Source of the DNA: Candidatus Proelusimicrobium excrementi
Lineage (GTDB): Bacteria; Elusimicrobiota; Elusimicrobia; Elusimicrobiales; Elusimicrobiaceae
Length of the DNA: 64,000 bases
Assembly (NCBI GenBank): GCA_934643455.1
Contig: CAKUBV010000001.1
Span: 62,001-126,000 of the forward strand
Direction: 5' to 3'
The notes beneath the pieces are model-generated. The model ran no database searches, was not told the DNA's origin, and saw nothing but the letters and a program-made list of their open reading frames with translations. A program made the position numbers and the translations under genes. Each line of letters opens with the position of its first letter. The first letter of the stretch is position 1. Positions 43,823 through 52,700 of this stretch are shown here, piece after piece.

Positions 43823-43881
43823 AGGCTGAAAAGCCTCTCAACTAACCGCCCCGCCCGAGCGTAAGCAAAGGCGGGGTTTTT
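43823..43881 (+). terminator. Shared 3' element and terminator, L2 copy
   Basis: Hairpin AGGCT-GAAA-AGCCT (43823-43836), the invariant CTCTCAACTAACCGCCCCG (43835-43853), then a stem pairing CCCCGCC with GGCGGGG and a run of T's. Confidence 0.8.
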
Positions 43882-43927
43882 AGGGGGAAAATTTGTCAGA
43901 TTTTGGCTTAAATAGTAAAATATTAAT

Positions 43928-45562
43928 ATGAATATCAACTCAACGGATTTGTATACCGCGCTGACCGCCAGCGCTTATAAAAGGCCGGAAGCGACGGCCA
44001 TAGTTTACGGCGGAAAACATTGGTCTTACCACGAGCTTCTTATGAAGGTTGACCGTACGGCCGATATGTTCTGGGAACACGGCATAAGAAAGAATGACAA
44101 AGTAGCCGTGGCTATGAGGAACTCCATAGAGGTCGTAATAACAAATTACGCTCTTTTTAAACTGGGCGCGGTAAGCGTGCCGGTCAATTTTATGGTTTCC
44201 AAGCCGGAAGAACTTAAGTTTATACTTTCGGATTCCCGCGCAAAAGCCGTTGTTACTCAGGCGGAATTTCTGCGTCATTACGCGCCGATAAAAAAGGATA
44301 TCCCGGAGCTTAAATATATATTTTCCGTTGACGAAATTCAATCCAGCGTAGCCAAGCTGGAAGATAAGGACATAAAACTGTTTTGGCCCGCGGTGGAAAA
44401 CAGCAGTTTTAACCCTCAGACTCTTTCAGTCCGTCCTTCTTATGAAGATTTGGCAATGATTCTTTACACTTCCGGCACTACCGGCCTGCCCAAAGGCGTT
44501 ATGCTTACGCATAAAAATATTATGGCGGATGTACACTCCACGGTGCTTTCTTTCAAAATTACGGAAGATGACGTATTTTTGTGCATTTTGCCGCTTTTCC
44601 ATACTTTGGCTTGGACGGCAAATATCGTTTTGCCGTTGAGCTTGGGGCTTAAAATAGTTGTAATGGCCAATATCACGCCCGCTTCAGCCTGGCTGCACCT
44701 TATGGGTAAGGAAAGGGTTACCGTTATGATAGCCGTTCCGCAGCTCTACGGCGTATTAGCCAAAGAAGCCAAAGGCCTTAAGAAACTTTATTTGCAGTAT
44801 TGGGCTTTCAGGAAAGTGCGCTTTTGTATTTCCGGCGCGGCCCCGCTTAACAAAGAAACCCAAGCCCATTTTGAAAAACAGCTTGATTTGCCTATTCTTG
44901 AAGGCTACGGCCTTACGGAAACAAGCCCTATCGTCAGCGTAAATACGGAAGCCAACAAAAAAAGCGGCTCCGTAGGCATTAACCTGCCTTATGTAAAAAT
45001 AAGAATTACCGATGACGACGGCAATGAACTGCCCCGTAACATTGAAGGTGAAATATGTGTTAAGGGCGATAACGTCTTCCATGGTTATTACAATAATCCG
45101 CAGGCCTCCGCCGATGCTTTTGACAAAGACGGCTGGTTTAGAACCGGCGACGTCGGCGTGATTGATAACGAGGGCTTCCTTTTTATCCGCGACAGAAAAA
45201 AAGACATGATTATTATAAAGGGGCTTAAAGTTTTCTCCGCGCAGGTGGAGCACGTCATTAACGAATATCCCGGCATAGAAGAATGCGCCGTAATCGGCGT
45301 GCCGGACGGCCACGGCGGGGAATTTATCAAGCTTTACGCCGTCAAGAAAAAAGGCGAAGACTTCAACGAAGCCGATTTTAGAAAATTCCTTAAAAACAAT
45401 CTTGACAATTACAAACGCCCCAGAGATATTGAATTTATGGAAGCTTTGCCAAAAAACTCCTTAAGGAAAATCCTTAAGAAAGATTTGCGTAAAGCGGCGG
45501 TGGAAAAACTTAAAAAGCAGGAAGCTGAAGCCTCCGCCAAAAAAGCCGAAGGCCGAGAATGA
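43928..45562 (+). CDS. AMP-forming acyl-CoA synthetase/ligase
   Basis: 544 residues, ANL superfamily. The ATP loop is LYTSGTTGLPKGVMLTHKN (about residues 179-197). Further motifs are GYGLTETSP, WFRTGDVG, and the hinge/C-domain RDRKKDMIIIKGLKVFSAQVEHVI (quoted in part) with catalytic Lys near the end (KNSLRKILKKDL). It is most like medium/long-chain fatty-acid CoA ligases and would activate a carboxylate as acyl-AMP and then a thioester. It overlaps the CCA-enzyme gene (ATGA). A link to the NRPS operon 4 kb downstream is possible but not shown. Confidence 0.88.
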   Translation: MNINSTDLYTALTASAYKRPEATAIVYGGKHWSYHELLMKVDRTADMFWEHGIRKNDKVAVAMRNSIEVVITNYALFKLGAVSVPVNFMVSKPEELKFILSDSRAKAVVTQAEFLRHYAPIKKDIPELKYIFSVDEIQSSVAKLEDKDIKLFWPAVENSSFNPQTLSVRPSYEDLAMILYTSGTTGLPKGVMLTHKNIMADVHSTVLSFKITEDDVFLCILPLFHTLAWTANIVLPLSLGLKIVVMANITPASAWLHLMGKERVTVMIAVPQLYGVLAKEAKGLKKLYLQYWAFRKVRFCISGAAPLNKETQAHFEKQLDLPILEGYGLTETSPIVSVNTEANKKSGSVGINLPYVKIRITDDDGNELPRNIEGEICVKGDNVFHGYYNNPQASADAFDKDGWFRTGDVGVIDNEGFLFIRDRKKDMIIIKGLKVFSAQVEHVINEYPGIEECAVIGVPDGHGGEFIKLYAVKKKGEDFNEADFRKFLKNNLDNYKRPRDIEFMEALPKNSLRKILKKDLRKAAVEKLKKQEAEASAKKAEGRE

Positions 45563-47085
45563 TTAAGCCCGAAGCTTTGGCGTCCTTAATAAAAAACTGC
45601 GCGCCGGATGCGTATTTCGTCGGCGGAGCGGTGCGCGACGCCTTGATGAAGCGTTACTGCGGCGACATTGATTTGGCCATGCCTAGGGAGCTGGTCAAAC
45701 CGTGTGCGGTTAAGCTCGCCGCCAAGCTTAAGGCTTCCGCTTTTGAAATGGACCCCGATTTCTGCGTTTGGCGCGTAACGGCCAAAAGCGGGCTCCAAAT
45801 TGATTTGTGCGCTTTCGTCGGCAAAGATATTAAGGCCGATTTAAAACGCCGGGATTTTACGGTTAACGCATTGGCTTATCCCGTAAGTTCCGCTTTTAAA
45901 ATCAAAACCAAACCCGCCGGCAAAAAACTTTCCCTCTTGCTGACTTCCTTAAAAAAGGAAGATATTATCGACTTAAACGGCGGAATCGACGATATAAAAA
46001 ATAAAACGGTCCGCGCCAATAACTCCAAGGTGTTTACGGAAGATCCTTTAAGGCTTTTAAGGGCTTTTAGGGTTTGCGCCGAACTTAAATTTAAAATTGA
46101 AGATAAGACCCTTTCCTTGATAAAAAAATCCGTTTCTGCGGCTTTAAATCCGGCGGGGGAAAGAATACAGGAAGAGTTTAAAAGAATATTTGCCGCCGCG
46201 AATACCGCCAATATTTTGCGCGCCATGGACGGGGCCGGCCTTTTATCGGCTTTAATCCCTCAGCTTGAAGACCAAAAAACCTGCGCGATTTGCTATTACG
46301 GAGAAGGCGGCGTTTTTACGCATACGATGAAAGTCGTCGAGCGTATTGAATTTTTGCTTAATAATCTTGAAAAGGCCTTCCCCAAATTCCATAAAAAAAT
46401 CAAGCCTTACGCGCAGGATACCGCCCTTTATAAAATGACGGCGCTTTTGCATGATATCGCCAAGCCCGCGACGGCCAAAATGATTAACGGGCGGCTTCGC
46501 TTTTTCCACCATGAAGAACGCGGCAGCGAAATGGCGGAAAAATTCCTAAAAAAACTTAAATATTCCTGCGACGCCCAAAAGCTTATCTGCAAGATGATTT
46601 ATTATCATTTGCGTCCCAGCAATTTGGCCAGCAACGAAATAGTTACGGATAAAGGCATTTATAAATTTTTTAAGGAACTCGGCCCCGCCGGGCTTCCTAT
46701 GCTGCTTTTGTGCTGGGCCGATTATACCAGTTACGTAAGGCCTATGCAGGTGTTTTCCCTCATGCGTAAATCCGTACTGCCCGTAATGACTATGGAAGAA
46801 GCCAAAAAGAAGGATAATATCGGCAAAACTTTAAGGCATATGCAAATGCTGAATTTCCTTTTCGGCAAGTATTTCAATGAAAGCAAACGTTTTGTAGCTC
46901 CGCCTAAAATTATAGACGGGCGGGATATTATGTCCGTTTTAAACGTGCCGCCCGGGCCGCGGGTAGGCCGTATTTTGCAAGCCGTTACGCTGGCTCAGGT
47001 TGAAGGCAAAATCAAAAATAAAGAACAAGCCCTCGCCCTGCTTGAAAAAAACAAATCGGCTTTTTTAAGGTTTGACAACAATTAA
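45559..47085 (+). CDS. cca: Class II CCA-adding tRNA nucleotidyltransferase with HD domain
   Basis: 508 residues. The nucleotidyltransferase head has YFVGGAVRDALM (GG..RD) and GDIDLAM (metal-binding DxD), followed by RRDFTVNALAY and EDPLRLLRAFRVCAEL. A C-terminal HD phosphohydrolase domain has ALLHDIAKP and a downstream HHEERGS. The enzyme builds or repairs the 3' CCA of tRNAs; the adjacent tRNA-Gly gene lacks an encoded CCA, which fits. Class II poly(A) polymerases are close relatives and cannot be fully excluded. ATGA overlap with the acyl-CoA ligase gene. Confidence 0.88.
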   Translation: MIKPEALASLIKNCAPDAYFVGGAVRDALMKRYCGDIDLAMPRELVKPCAVKLAAKLKASAFEMDPDFCVWRVTAKSGLQIDLCAFVGKDIKADLKRRDFTVNALAYPVSSAFKIKTKPAGKKLSLLLTSLKKEDIIDLNGGIDDIKNKTVRANNSKVFTEDPLRLLRAFRVCAELKFKIEDKTLSLIKKSVSAALNPAGERIQEEFKRIFAAANTANILRAMDGAGLLSALIPQLEDQKTCAICYYGEGGVFTHTMKVVERIEFLLNNLEKAFPKFHKKIKPYAQDTALYKMTALLHDIAKPATAKMINGRLRFFHHEERGSEMAEKFLKKLKYSCDAQKLICKMIYYHLRPSNLASNEIVTDKGIYKFFKELGPAGLPMLLLCWADYTSYVRPMQVFSLMRKSVLPVMTMEEAKKKDNIGKTLRHMQMLNFLFGKYFNESKRFVAPPKIIDGRDIMSVLNVPPGPRVGRILQAVTLAQVEGKIKNKEQALALLEKNKSAFLRFDNN

Positions 47086-47133
47086 TTTGCCCTAAAGCTT
47101 TTTATTTTAGTAGAATAAGTATATCCAATTTGT

Positions 47134-47204
47134 GCGGGCGTGGTTCAATGGTAGAACGGAAGCTTCCCAAGCTTTAGACGAGGGTTCGATTCCCTTCGCC
47201 CGCT
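47134..47204 (+). tRNA. tRNA-Gly (CCC)
   Basis: 71 nt that fold as a full cloverleaf: acceptor GCGGGCG/CGCCCGC, D stem GTTC/GAAC, anticodon stem GAAGC/GCTTT (one G-U) with loop TTCCCAA (anticodon CCC), T arm GAGGG-TTCGATT-CCCTT, discriminator T. CCA is not encoded. It lies directly after the CCA-adding enzyme gene. Confidence 0.95.
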
Positions 47205-47219
47205 TTTAATGAGGTCTAT

Positions 47220-47831
47220 ATGCCGGAAGAACTTCAAGACAATTCCAAAAAAACTTCCAAAGAAATTTGGCTTTTTTTAATTTTTGTAGATATAGTGGCT
47301 TTGTGCGTTTTCGGGTTTTTCATTTATAAATCATTTTTTAACGATTTTGATTTCGCCTCTTTAATACCTCAAACCGCGGCGGAAGAAGAACTGTCGGTGA
47401 AAACCGACGTGCAGGAAAATATTTTGGTTGAGGAGGAAAAACTCCCTCAGGAAGAAGCTCCTTCCGTCAAACCCGAAGAACCTAAACCTGCCCAAGACGA
47501 GGCCGAAGCAAAAAACGCCAAACCGGCGGAAGCCACGGCCGAAAAACCTGCCGTAAAAGCCGAACCTAAAAAGCAAAGCGTATTTGTTTCCGGCACCGGC
47601 AAAACCAGGAAGGTTACTTTTAAGTACTACGGCAACGCAAAAAAAGTTTCCATAATTTCCGGCTTTACCATGCGCAAACCCGTCGCTCTTAAAAAAGTCG
47701 GCGGGGTTTGGTCTACGACTTTGGTTATTTATCCCGGCGAATACAGATATATGTTTGTCGTCGACGGTAAAGAAACGCCGGATCCGAACGCCTTGCAGGA
47801 TGACGGACGTTCCGTAGTCGTCATAAAATAG
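47220..47831 (+). CDS. Membrane-anchored protein with CBM48/AMPK-type glycogen-binding-like domain
   Basis: 203 residues. A cytoplasmic N-terminus is followed by one membrane helix (IWLFLIFVDIVALCVFGFFIY, about 17-37, quoted in part). A Glu/Pro/Ala/Lys-rich linker spans 55-118, and the C-terminal domain of about 80 residues has the early-set fold of CBM48 (VTFKYYGNAKKVSIISGF, WSTTLVIYPGEYRYMFVVDG). In AMPK and isoamylase relatives this domain binds alpha-glucans. Here it would sit outside the inner membrane; its ligand is unknown. TGAGG lies before the ATG. Confidence 0.8.
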   Translation: MPEELQDNSKKTSKEIWLFLIFVDIVALCVFGFFIYKSFFNDFDFASLIPQTAAEEELSVKTDVQENILVEEEKLPQEEAPSVKPEEPKPAQDEAEAKNAKPAEATAEKPAVKAEPKKQSVFVSGTGKTRKVTFKYYGNAKKVSIISGFTMRKPVALKKVGGVWSTTLVIYPGEYRYMFVVDGKETPDPNALQDDGRSVVVIK

Positions 47832-47853
47832 TAAAATCTTATTGCTTTAATTT

Positions 47854-47886
47854 ATCCGGGCCGACGCAAAAGTCAGCCCGGATTTT
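47854..47886 (+). terminator. Rho-independent terminator
   Basis: ATCCGGGC-CGAC (47854-47865) pairs with GTC-A-GCCCGGAT (47872-47882), followed by T's. It ends just where the L3 leader repeat begins. Confidence 0.85.
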
Positions 47887-47952
47887 CCTTAGATAAAGTA
47901 TTCATATAAAACTATTTTTATCCCTGCCGAATAATCTAATTTAAAGTGTATA

Positions 47953-47981
47953 TTGCCAAAAAATAAAAATATTTTTACAAT
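47953..47981 (+). promoter_or_regulatory. Leader promoter P1, L3 copy
   Basis: TTGCCA (47953-47958), exactly 17 bp, TACAAT (47976-47981). The spacer differs from the L4 copy in sequence but not in length. Confidence 0.6.
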
Positions 47982-48030
47982 ATCAGTATAGGCTTGTTAT
48001 CTTGGTGTAAATCTTACTGTGAGGTGTCTT

Positions 48031-48069
48031 ATGAAAGAATTCATCTGTCGTAACCAATCGCCAAAATAA
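48031..48069 (+). CDS. Leader micro-ORF (12 codons), L3 copy
   Basis: ATG to TAA encoding MKEFICRNQSPK, with GAGGTG just upstream and promoter P1 50 bp further up. The L4 copy encodes the same peptide with one synonymous Ser codon change. A regulatory leader peptide is possible; the conservation may simply reflect recent duplication. Confidence 0.4.
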   Translation: MKEFICRNQSPK

Positions 48070-48148
48070 ATCTTAATTTCAGGAAAAGGACACAGCTGTC
48101 TTTAAGGCCGTGTTTCGGGTTTATTATGCCCGGAAAACGAGAAAACAG

Positions 48149-48176
48149 TTGACTGTTTTTTTTTTTTTGATAAATT
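48149..48176 (+). promoter_or_regulatory. Promoter-like box with poly-T spacer, L3 copy
   Basis: TTGACT (48149-48154), a spacer of 16 bp containing 13 T's (48156-48168), then TAAATT (48171-48176). One base after TTGACT is missing relative to L2 and L4. AAAACAG and CTGTTTT flanking TTGA could also form a weak A-U hairpin ahead of the T tract. Confidence 0.5.
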
Positions 48177-48188
48177 TCCTCTATATTT

Positions 48189-48254
48189 CAGGCCGGAAAA
48201 TCTGTGCCGTTCGTCGTTCTTCTTTATTTGCGTTAGTTGAGGTTTTTCGGCTTG
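48189..48254 (+). promoter_or_regulatory. 5' UTR stem of locus L3
   Basis: CAGGCCGGAAAA (48189-48200) pairs with TTTTTCGGCTTG (48243-48254), including G-U pairs. It lies between the poly-T box and the GGAGG of the coding gene. Confidence 0.55.
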
Positions 48255-48281
48255 AAGCAATCAAAAACGGAGGTAAAAAAT

Positions 48282-49052
48282 ATGGTTAGTATAAAGAGAA
48301 ATCTAGGCTTATTTTTTATAAGAAGCTTAGTTTTTGTGAGTTTTATGGGATTATGCTGTGCAGCTTACGCGGTAAACTGTTCAAGCGGTCAGGCACCGTG
48401 TTGTAAAGGGAAGACCTTATCTTGCTGTCCGCATCCTGGGTATAAGGACGGCAAGGAGCTTTCTTACGACCTCAGCGAGTGTATGGAGGTAGCCCCGATA
48501 AATCCGGGCGGCCCTATTGTAATACCCCCGATAGTGAAAGAGTGCACATCCGGGCAAGTGCAGTATAAGGCAAGCGGTTCCTGCGGAACATCTGAAAGGA
48601 CCTGCTGTTCAGACGGCACATGGAGCGACTGGGACGGCGAATGCGGCGGCTCAAGTTCCTGCGGTACCAACCAGTGCTGGAACGGTTCAAAGTGCGAAGC
48701 TAAAGGTGAAACCAGTACATCTTGCGTAGGTAGAGTGCAAGAAACAACAGGGGGGACTTTAACCAGAACCGCCACTTGTTATTCCGGCTCCGGCTGGAGT
48801 TACGGCAGCTGGAAAGGTACTTGCACTTGCCCCAGCGGCAGCACTTGGACGGGCAGCGGCACATCGGGATATTGCAAATCAAATCACAATGGTTATTGGG
48901 TATGTGATCACGGTTCAATAATAAGTTGGGACGGATGCCCTACCAATAATCCGTTAAGGGGCTATTCCTGTTCAAATATTGGAGCAACCGGCACCGCTTA
49001 TGAAGATATCGGCGGAGGTCAATGCGAAATGGCTTCCTGCACTTGTGAATAA
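48282..49052 (+). CDS. Secreted Cys-rich protein, locus L3
   Basis: 256 residues from the ATG at 48282, which has GGAGG 8 nt upstream; an upstream in-frame start lacks a ribosome binding site and would bury the signal peptide. The signal peptide is about 30 residues (MVSIKRNLGLFF..., ending CCAAYA). The mature protein has about 29 cysteines. It contains the shared domain (ECTSGQVQYK ... SERTCCSDGTWSDWDGEC) and several further Cys/Gly/Ser/Trp-rich segments (SGSGWSYGSWKGTCTC). Start-proximal residues MVS.KR match the L4 protein. Extracellular role likely, function unknown. Confidence 0.8.
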   Translation: MVSIKRNLGLFFIRSLVFVSFMGLCCAAYAVNCSSGQAPCCKGKTLSCCPHPGYKDGKELSYDLSECMEVAPINPGGPIVIPPIVKECTSGQVQYKASGSCGTSERTCCSDGTWSDWDGECGGSSSCGTNQCWNGSKCEAKGETSTSCVGRVQETTGGTLTRTATCYSGSGWSYGSWKGTCTCPSGSTWTGSGTSGYCKSNHNGYWVCDHGSIISWDGCPTNNPLRGYSCSNIGATGTAYEDIGGGQCEMASCTCE

Positions 49053-49057
49053 ATTTT

Positions 49058-49122
49058 AAGCGAAAATATGTTCGCTTCTCTCAACTAACCGCCCCGCGTT
49101 CTTTTCAGGACGCGGGGTTTTG
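49058..49122 (+). terminator. Shared 3' element and terminator, L3 copy
   Basis: Hairpin AAGCGAA (49058-49064) / TTCGCTT (49071-49077), the invariant CTCTCAACTAACCGCCCCG (49078-49096), then CCCCGCGT / ACGCGGGG and TTTT. Confidence 0.88.
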
Positions 49123-49265
49123 ACATATTCCGCTTATAATTAAGCCGTATAGTTTTAAAGAATATTTCTTGACCCGCCCAAAAATATATAATAATATTAT
49201 TGTTTGTAGTAATTGGCGGGTTTTATATTTTTTCCGCTAAAATCCCGACGAAGGGGGATAACCCT

Positions 49266-49751
49266 ATGACAGAATCCGACTGCGAAAGCAAATTCCAAAT
49301 CAAAAGAGCCGGAAAAGAACATCTTGATATTTTGGTTGATTTCAACATGAAACTCGCCATTGAAACCGAAAACAGGCCTCTTAATCTTGAAACTCTCACT
49401 AAAAGCATGAACGCCATTTTGGAAGACGAGCGCAAAGGCGTGTACCTTATACTTTTTGAAAGCGAAGAAGCTTTGGGGCAAATCGCCTACGTATATGAAT
49501 GGAGCACCTGGCGCAACGCCAATTATATGTGGCTTACGGATTTATATATAAAACCAGAACACCGCAAGCGCGGTTTATTTAAAATAATTTATCAGCACGT
49601 AATGCGCCTTTATGAAGAGAATCCCTCCGTATTAGGATTGCGTTTCTATGTTGACAAAGGCAATACTTCCGTAGTGCCTATTTATAAAAAAGTCGGCTGG
49701 AAAGAATCCAACTACGATTTATGGGAGATTAAGAAAAGTGGCTGCATCTAA
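49266..49751 (+). CDS. GNAT-family N-acetyltransferase
   Basis: 161 residues from the ATG at 49266 (GGGGG 8 nt upstream; an earlier in-frame start at 49200 is not supported). GNAT fold: strand AYVYEWSTWRNANYMWLTDLYIKPEHRKRGLFKII (quoted in part) holds the acetyl-CoA pyrophosphate loop HRKRGL, and the C-terminal FYVDKGNTSVVPIYKKVGW is motif B. It overlaps the NRPS gene by 14 bp, so it is translated with it and could acylate the NRPS product or a precursor, or give self-protection. The substrate is inferred from context only. Confidence 0.85.
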   Translation: MTESDCESKFQIKRAGKEHLDILVDFNMKLAIETENRPLNLETLTKSMNAILEDERKGVYLILFESEEALGQIAYVYEWSTWRNANYMWLTDLYIKPEHRKRGLFKIIYQHVMRLYEENPSVLGLRFYVDKGNTSVVPIYKKVGWKESNYDLWEIKKSGCI

Positions 49752-52700
49752 ACCTTTTAATGTTTTAGTAGTGGACGGTTTCGCCACCGGCGCGCAGTAT
49801 GCGGAAAGAATACGCGCGCGCGGCATGGTGCCTTATCACGTAACTTCCGGCACAGAGAGGAATTCTTCCTTCCCGGCGGATTTTATGGAAAAGTACATAG
49901 AATCCCAAATCGGCGGGTGCCCGTATGAAAAGTGCTTCCGCATGGCGGAAGAAATAGAAGAAACTGCCCGGGAACTTAAAAAATATAATTTCCGCGCCGT
50001 AATACCAGGCACGGAAACCGGTGTTATAGCGGCGGAAACTTTGGCGGGATATTTCGGCCTGCCTGTCAACGATCCCGCCCTTCTGCACGCCAGGCGCGAT
50101 AAATACCTTATGCAAAACGCCTTAAAAGCGGCGGGGCTCAATCATATATATTCCCTTCTTACCGGCGACATAAACGAAGCCTTGGACTGGTATAAAAAAT
50201 CCGGCCTTAAAAAGATAATAATTAAACCGCCCAAGAGTGCGGGCACCGACGGAGTGCGCGCCTGCGACAATGAAGAAGAAATAAGAAAATATTTTGAAGA
50301 ATACCTAAATAAAACCGACAAAGCCGGCAACTTTAACGGGGAGCTTTTGCTTCAGGAATATATTTACGGCGATGAAATGGTGGTAAACTGCGTTTCCCGC
50401 GCGGGCAAGCACGTACTGACGGACGTTTTGGTTTATAATAAAATTCTTACCTCTTACGGCGTGCCGATATACGAAGCCAGCAAACTGATAAACAAATTGG
50501 AAGGCCCGGTACTGGATGCGGTGAATTATATTTTTAAAGTTTTGGACGCTTTGGGTATAAGTTACGGTTCTTCCCACAGCGAAGTTAAGCTTACGGAGAG
50601 GGGCCCCGTCCTTATAGAAACTGGCGCGAGGGTAATGGGCAGTACTCCCAAAATTTATTATGACGCTTTGGGCTACAGCCTTATAGATCTTTCCTTGGAC
50701 GCTTATCTTTCCGACGCCGCCCACAAAAAGAACGCGGCGAAGAAGTACTCCCCTAAAAAGCATTTTATGGCTAAGTTTTTTATTTCCTCGCAGGAAGCCG
50801 ATATTACGGAAGTTTCGGCGGAAAAAACTTTGCCCTTGCTGGAATCTTTCGCCGGGGCCAATTTCAACACTCTTAAAATAACCAAAAGGCTTAAGAAGAC
50901 GGTGGATATTCCGTCCAAACCGGGGGAATGCTTCTTAACGTCCGACAGTGAGCGCGCCCTTATCCGCGATTATAATATTTGCCGTTATCTTGAAATCTGC
51001 CACGATTCGCTTTTGTGGCGCAGGGCCGACAAACCGGCAAATCCGGCTGAAGAAAAACTCGTTTTAGACAGTCTTAAAAACAAAATTTACCCGGAAGAGA
51101 AAATAGAACGGCTTTTATACGGCTATAATATGGCCTATAAGAACTTTAAGAACTCCGTCCTGTACGTACTTAAGGACGATCTTACGCCGTGCATGCCCGG
51201 CGAAACGGGCGTAATTTACGTGGCTGGGGCCTATTTGGCCAAAAAACCTTATGATATGCCGTGCGTAAAGAAAGAGAACTTCCTTACAAATCCGTTCTAC
51301 ACGACGGTTTCCGACAGGGAATTTATTTATCCTTTCCTTTACAAAACCGGCGAAGAGGCAAAAGCCGGGGAAGACGGCGTTTTGTTTTTTATCGATAAAA
51401 AGACCGGTGCGCTTACGTCTTCTTTCGGGCCGGCCTGCGCAAGGGAAACATGGCCCCTTACCTATACGGAAAGGCAAATGGTGGCCGAACAGCAAATGGC
51501 GCCCGATTCCAACGCTTATAACGCAAAGTTTACTTTCCGCCTGAAAGGCAAACTTGACGAACGCCGCCTTGAAGAAGCTTTAAAAATATGGATAAGCCGC
51601 TACCGTATATTCCGTTCTTATTACCCTGCGGTAAACGGGAAGTTCGTGCACAAACTGGCAAAAAGCTTCCCTGTGGAAATTAACAAATACGTTTGCACTT
51701 TCAATGAAGCTTTGCAGCTTATAGAAGAGCTTAACAAACCTTATGACATAACCCAGGGCCCGCTTTACAGGTTTACTTTGTTTAAAACCGGCGCGGGGGA
51801 ACATCTCTTCCACATAAATATGCACCATATTATAGCCGACGGCACCAGCTTAATCAGCATAATAGAAGAACTTTGGAAGCTTTATAAAAACAAAAGAGCC
51901 AAAAAGTTCCGCTTGGAAAAGGAAGACTTCCTTGATTACGCCGTTTGGCAAAGCAAAAACGAAGACGCTGAAACAAAAAAAGCTTTTTTCCTTGATTTAT
52001 TTAAAGACGGCGTGCCGGAAAACGAAATGCCTACGCGTACTTCCCGCCCGGAGATACTGCCCCACGCAGCCGACGTCAGCAGGGAAGCCCTTTTGGACGT
52101 CGCCAAAATAGACGCCGCCGCCAAAAGAATGGGCGTTTCAACCGCGCTTTTTATGATGACGGCTTCATCCTTAACTTTAGCCAAATACTGCGGAAGCGAG
52201 GATATCGCCGTAGGCTCCATTATGAACGGGCGTTCGCACCCTCAGACTAAGGAACTTTTCGGAATGTTCGTCAACGCCGTGCCTTTAAGGTTCAAGCCAA
52301 AAAGCGATATGACGCTCGGCGATTATATGAAAGAAAGTTCAAAAATGTTCCGCGGAGCGGTTATAAACCAAACCTGCCCTTTTGAGCTTTTGGCCCCTAT
52401 TTTGGCCCCGCAGAGGAATCTCTCCAGAAAGCCTGTTTTTGACGTTATTATCAATTACCGCGGGGAAATACGCCCCTTTGAAACGGACGGCCTTAAGATA
52501 AGTTCCGTGCAGATGCGTCAGGCCACGCAAATAGATTTGCAGTTTGAAATCGTCAGAAGCATATCCAACATAAACATATCCATATCTTACTCCAAAGAGT
52601 TGTATCACGATGATGTTATAGAAGGTATGCTGGAACTTATGGAGAAGATTATAGAGCGCATGACCAAAGAGGGCGCGGCTTTGGAGAAAGTTTCCTCAAT

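Larger units (their letters stand above)
47887..48180 (+). repeat. Leader repeat, L3 copy (about 290 bp)
   Basis: Nearly identical to 57165-57459 with only a handful of substitutions. Both begin CCTTAGATAAAGTATTC and end in the poly-T promoter box. The repeat contains a promoter, a 12-codon ORF and hairpins (GACA-CAGC-TGTC; CGGG...CCCG). Confidence 0.9.

Noticed and set aside
48140..48168. AAAACAG-TTGA-CTGTTTT plus T tract as a simple terminator
   Set aside because: The stem is almost all A-U, L2 and L4 break its symmetry, and L2 keeps only this block without any leader to terminate. A promoter with poly-T spacer explains the conservation better, though attenuation is not excluded.
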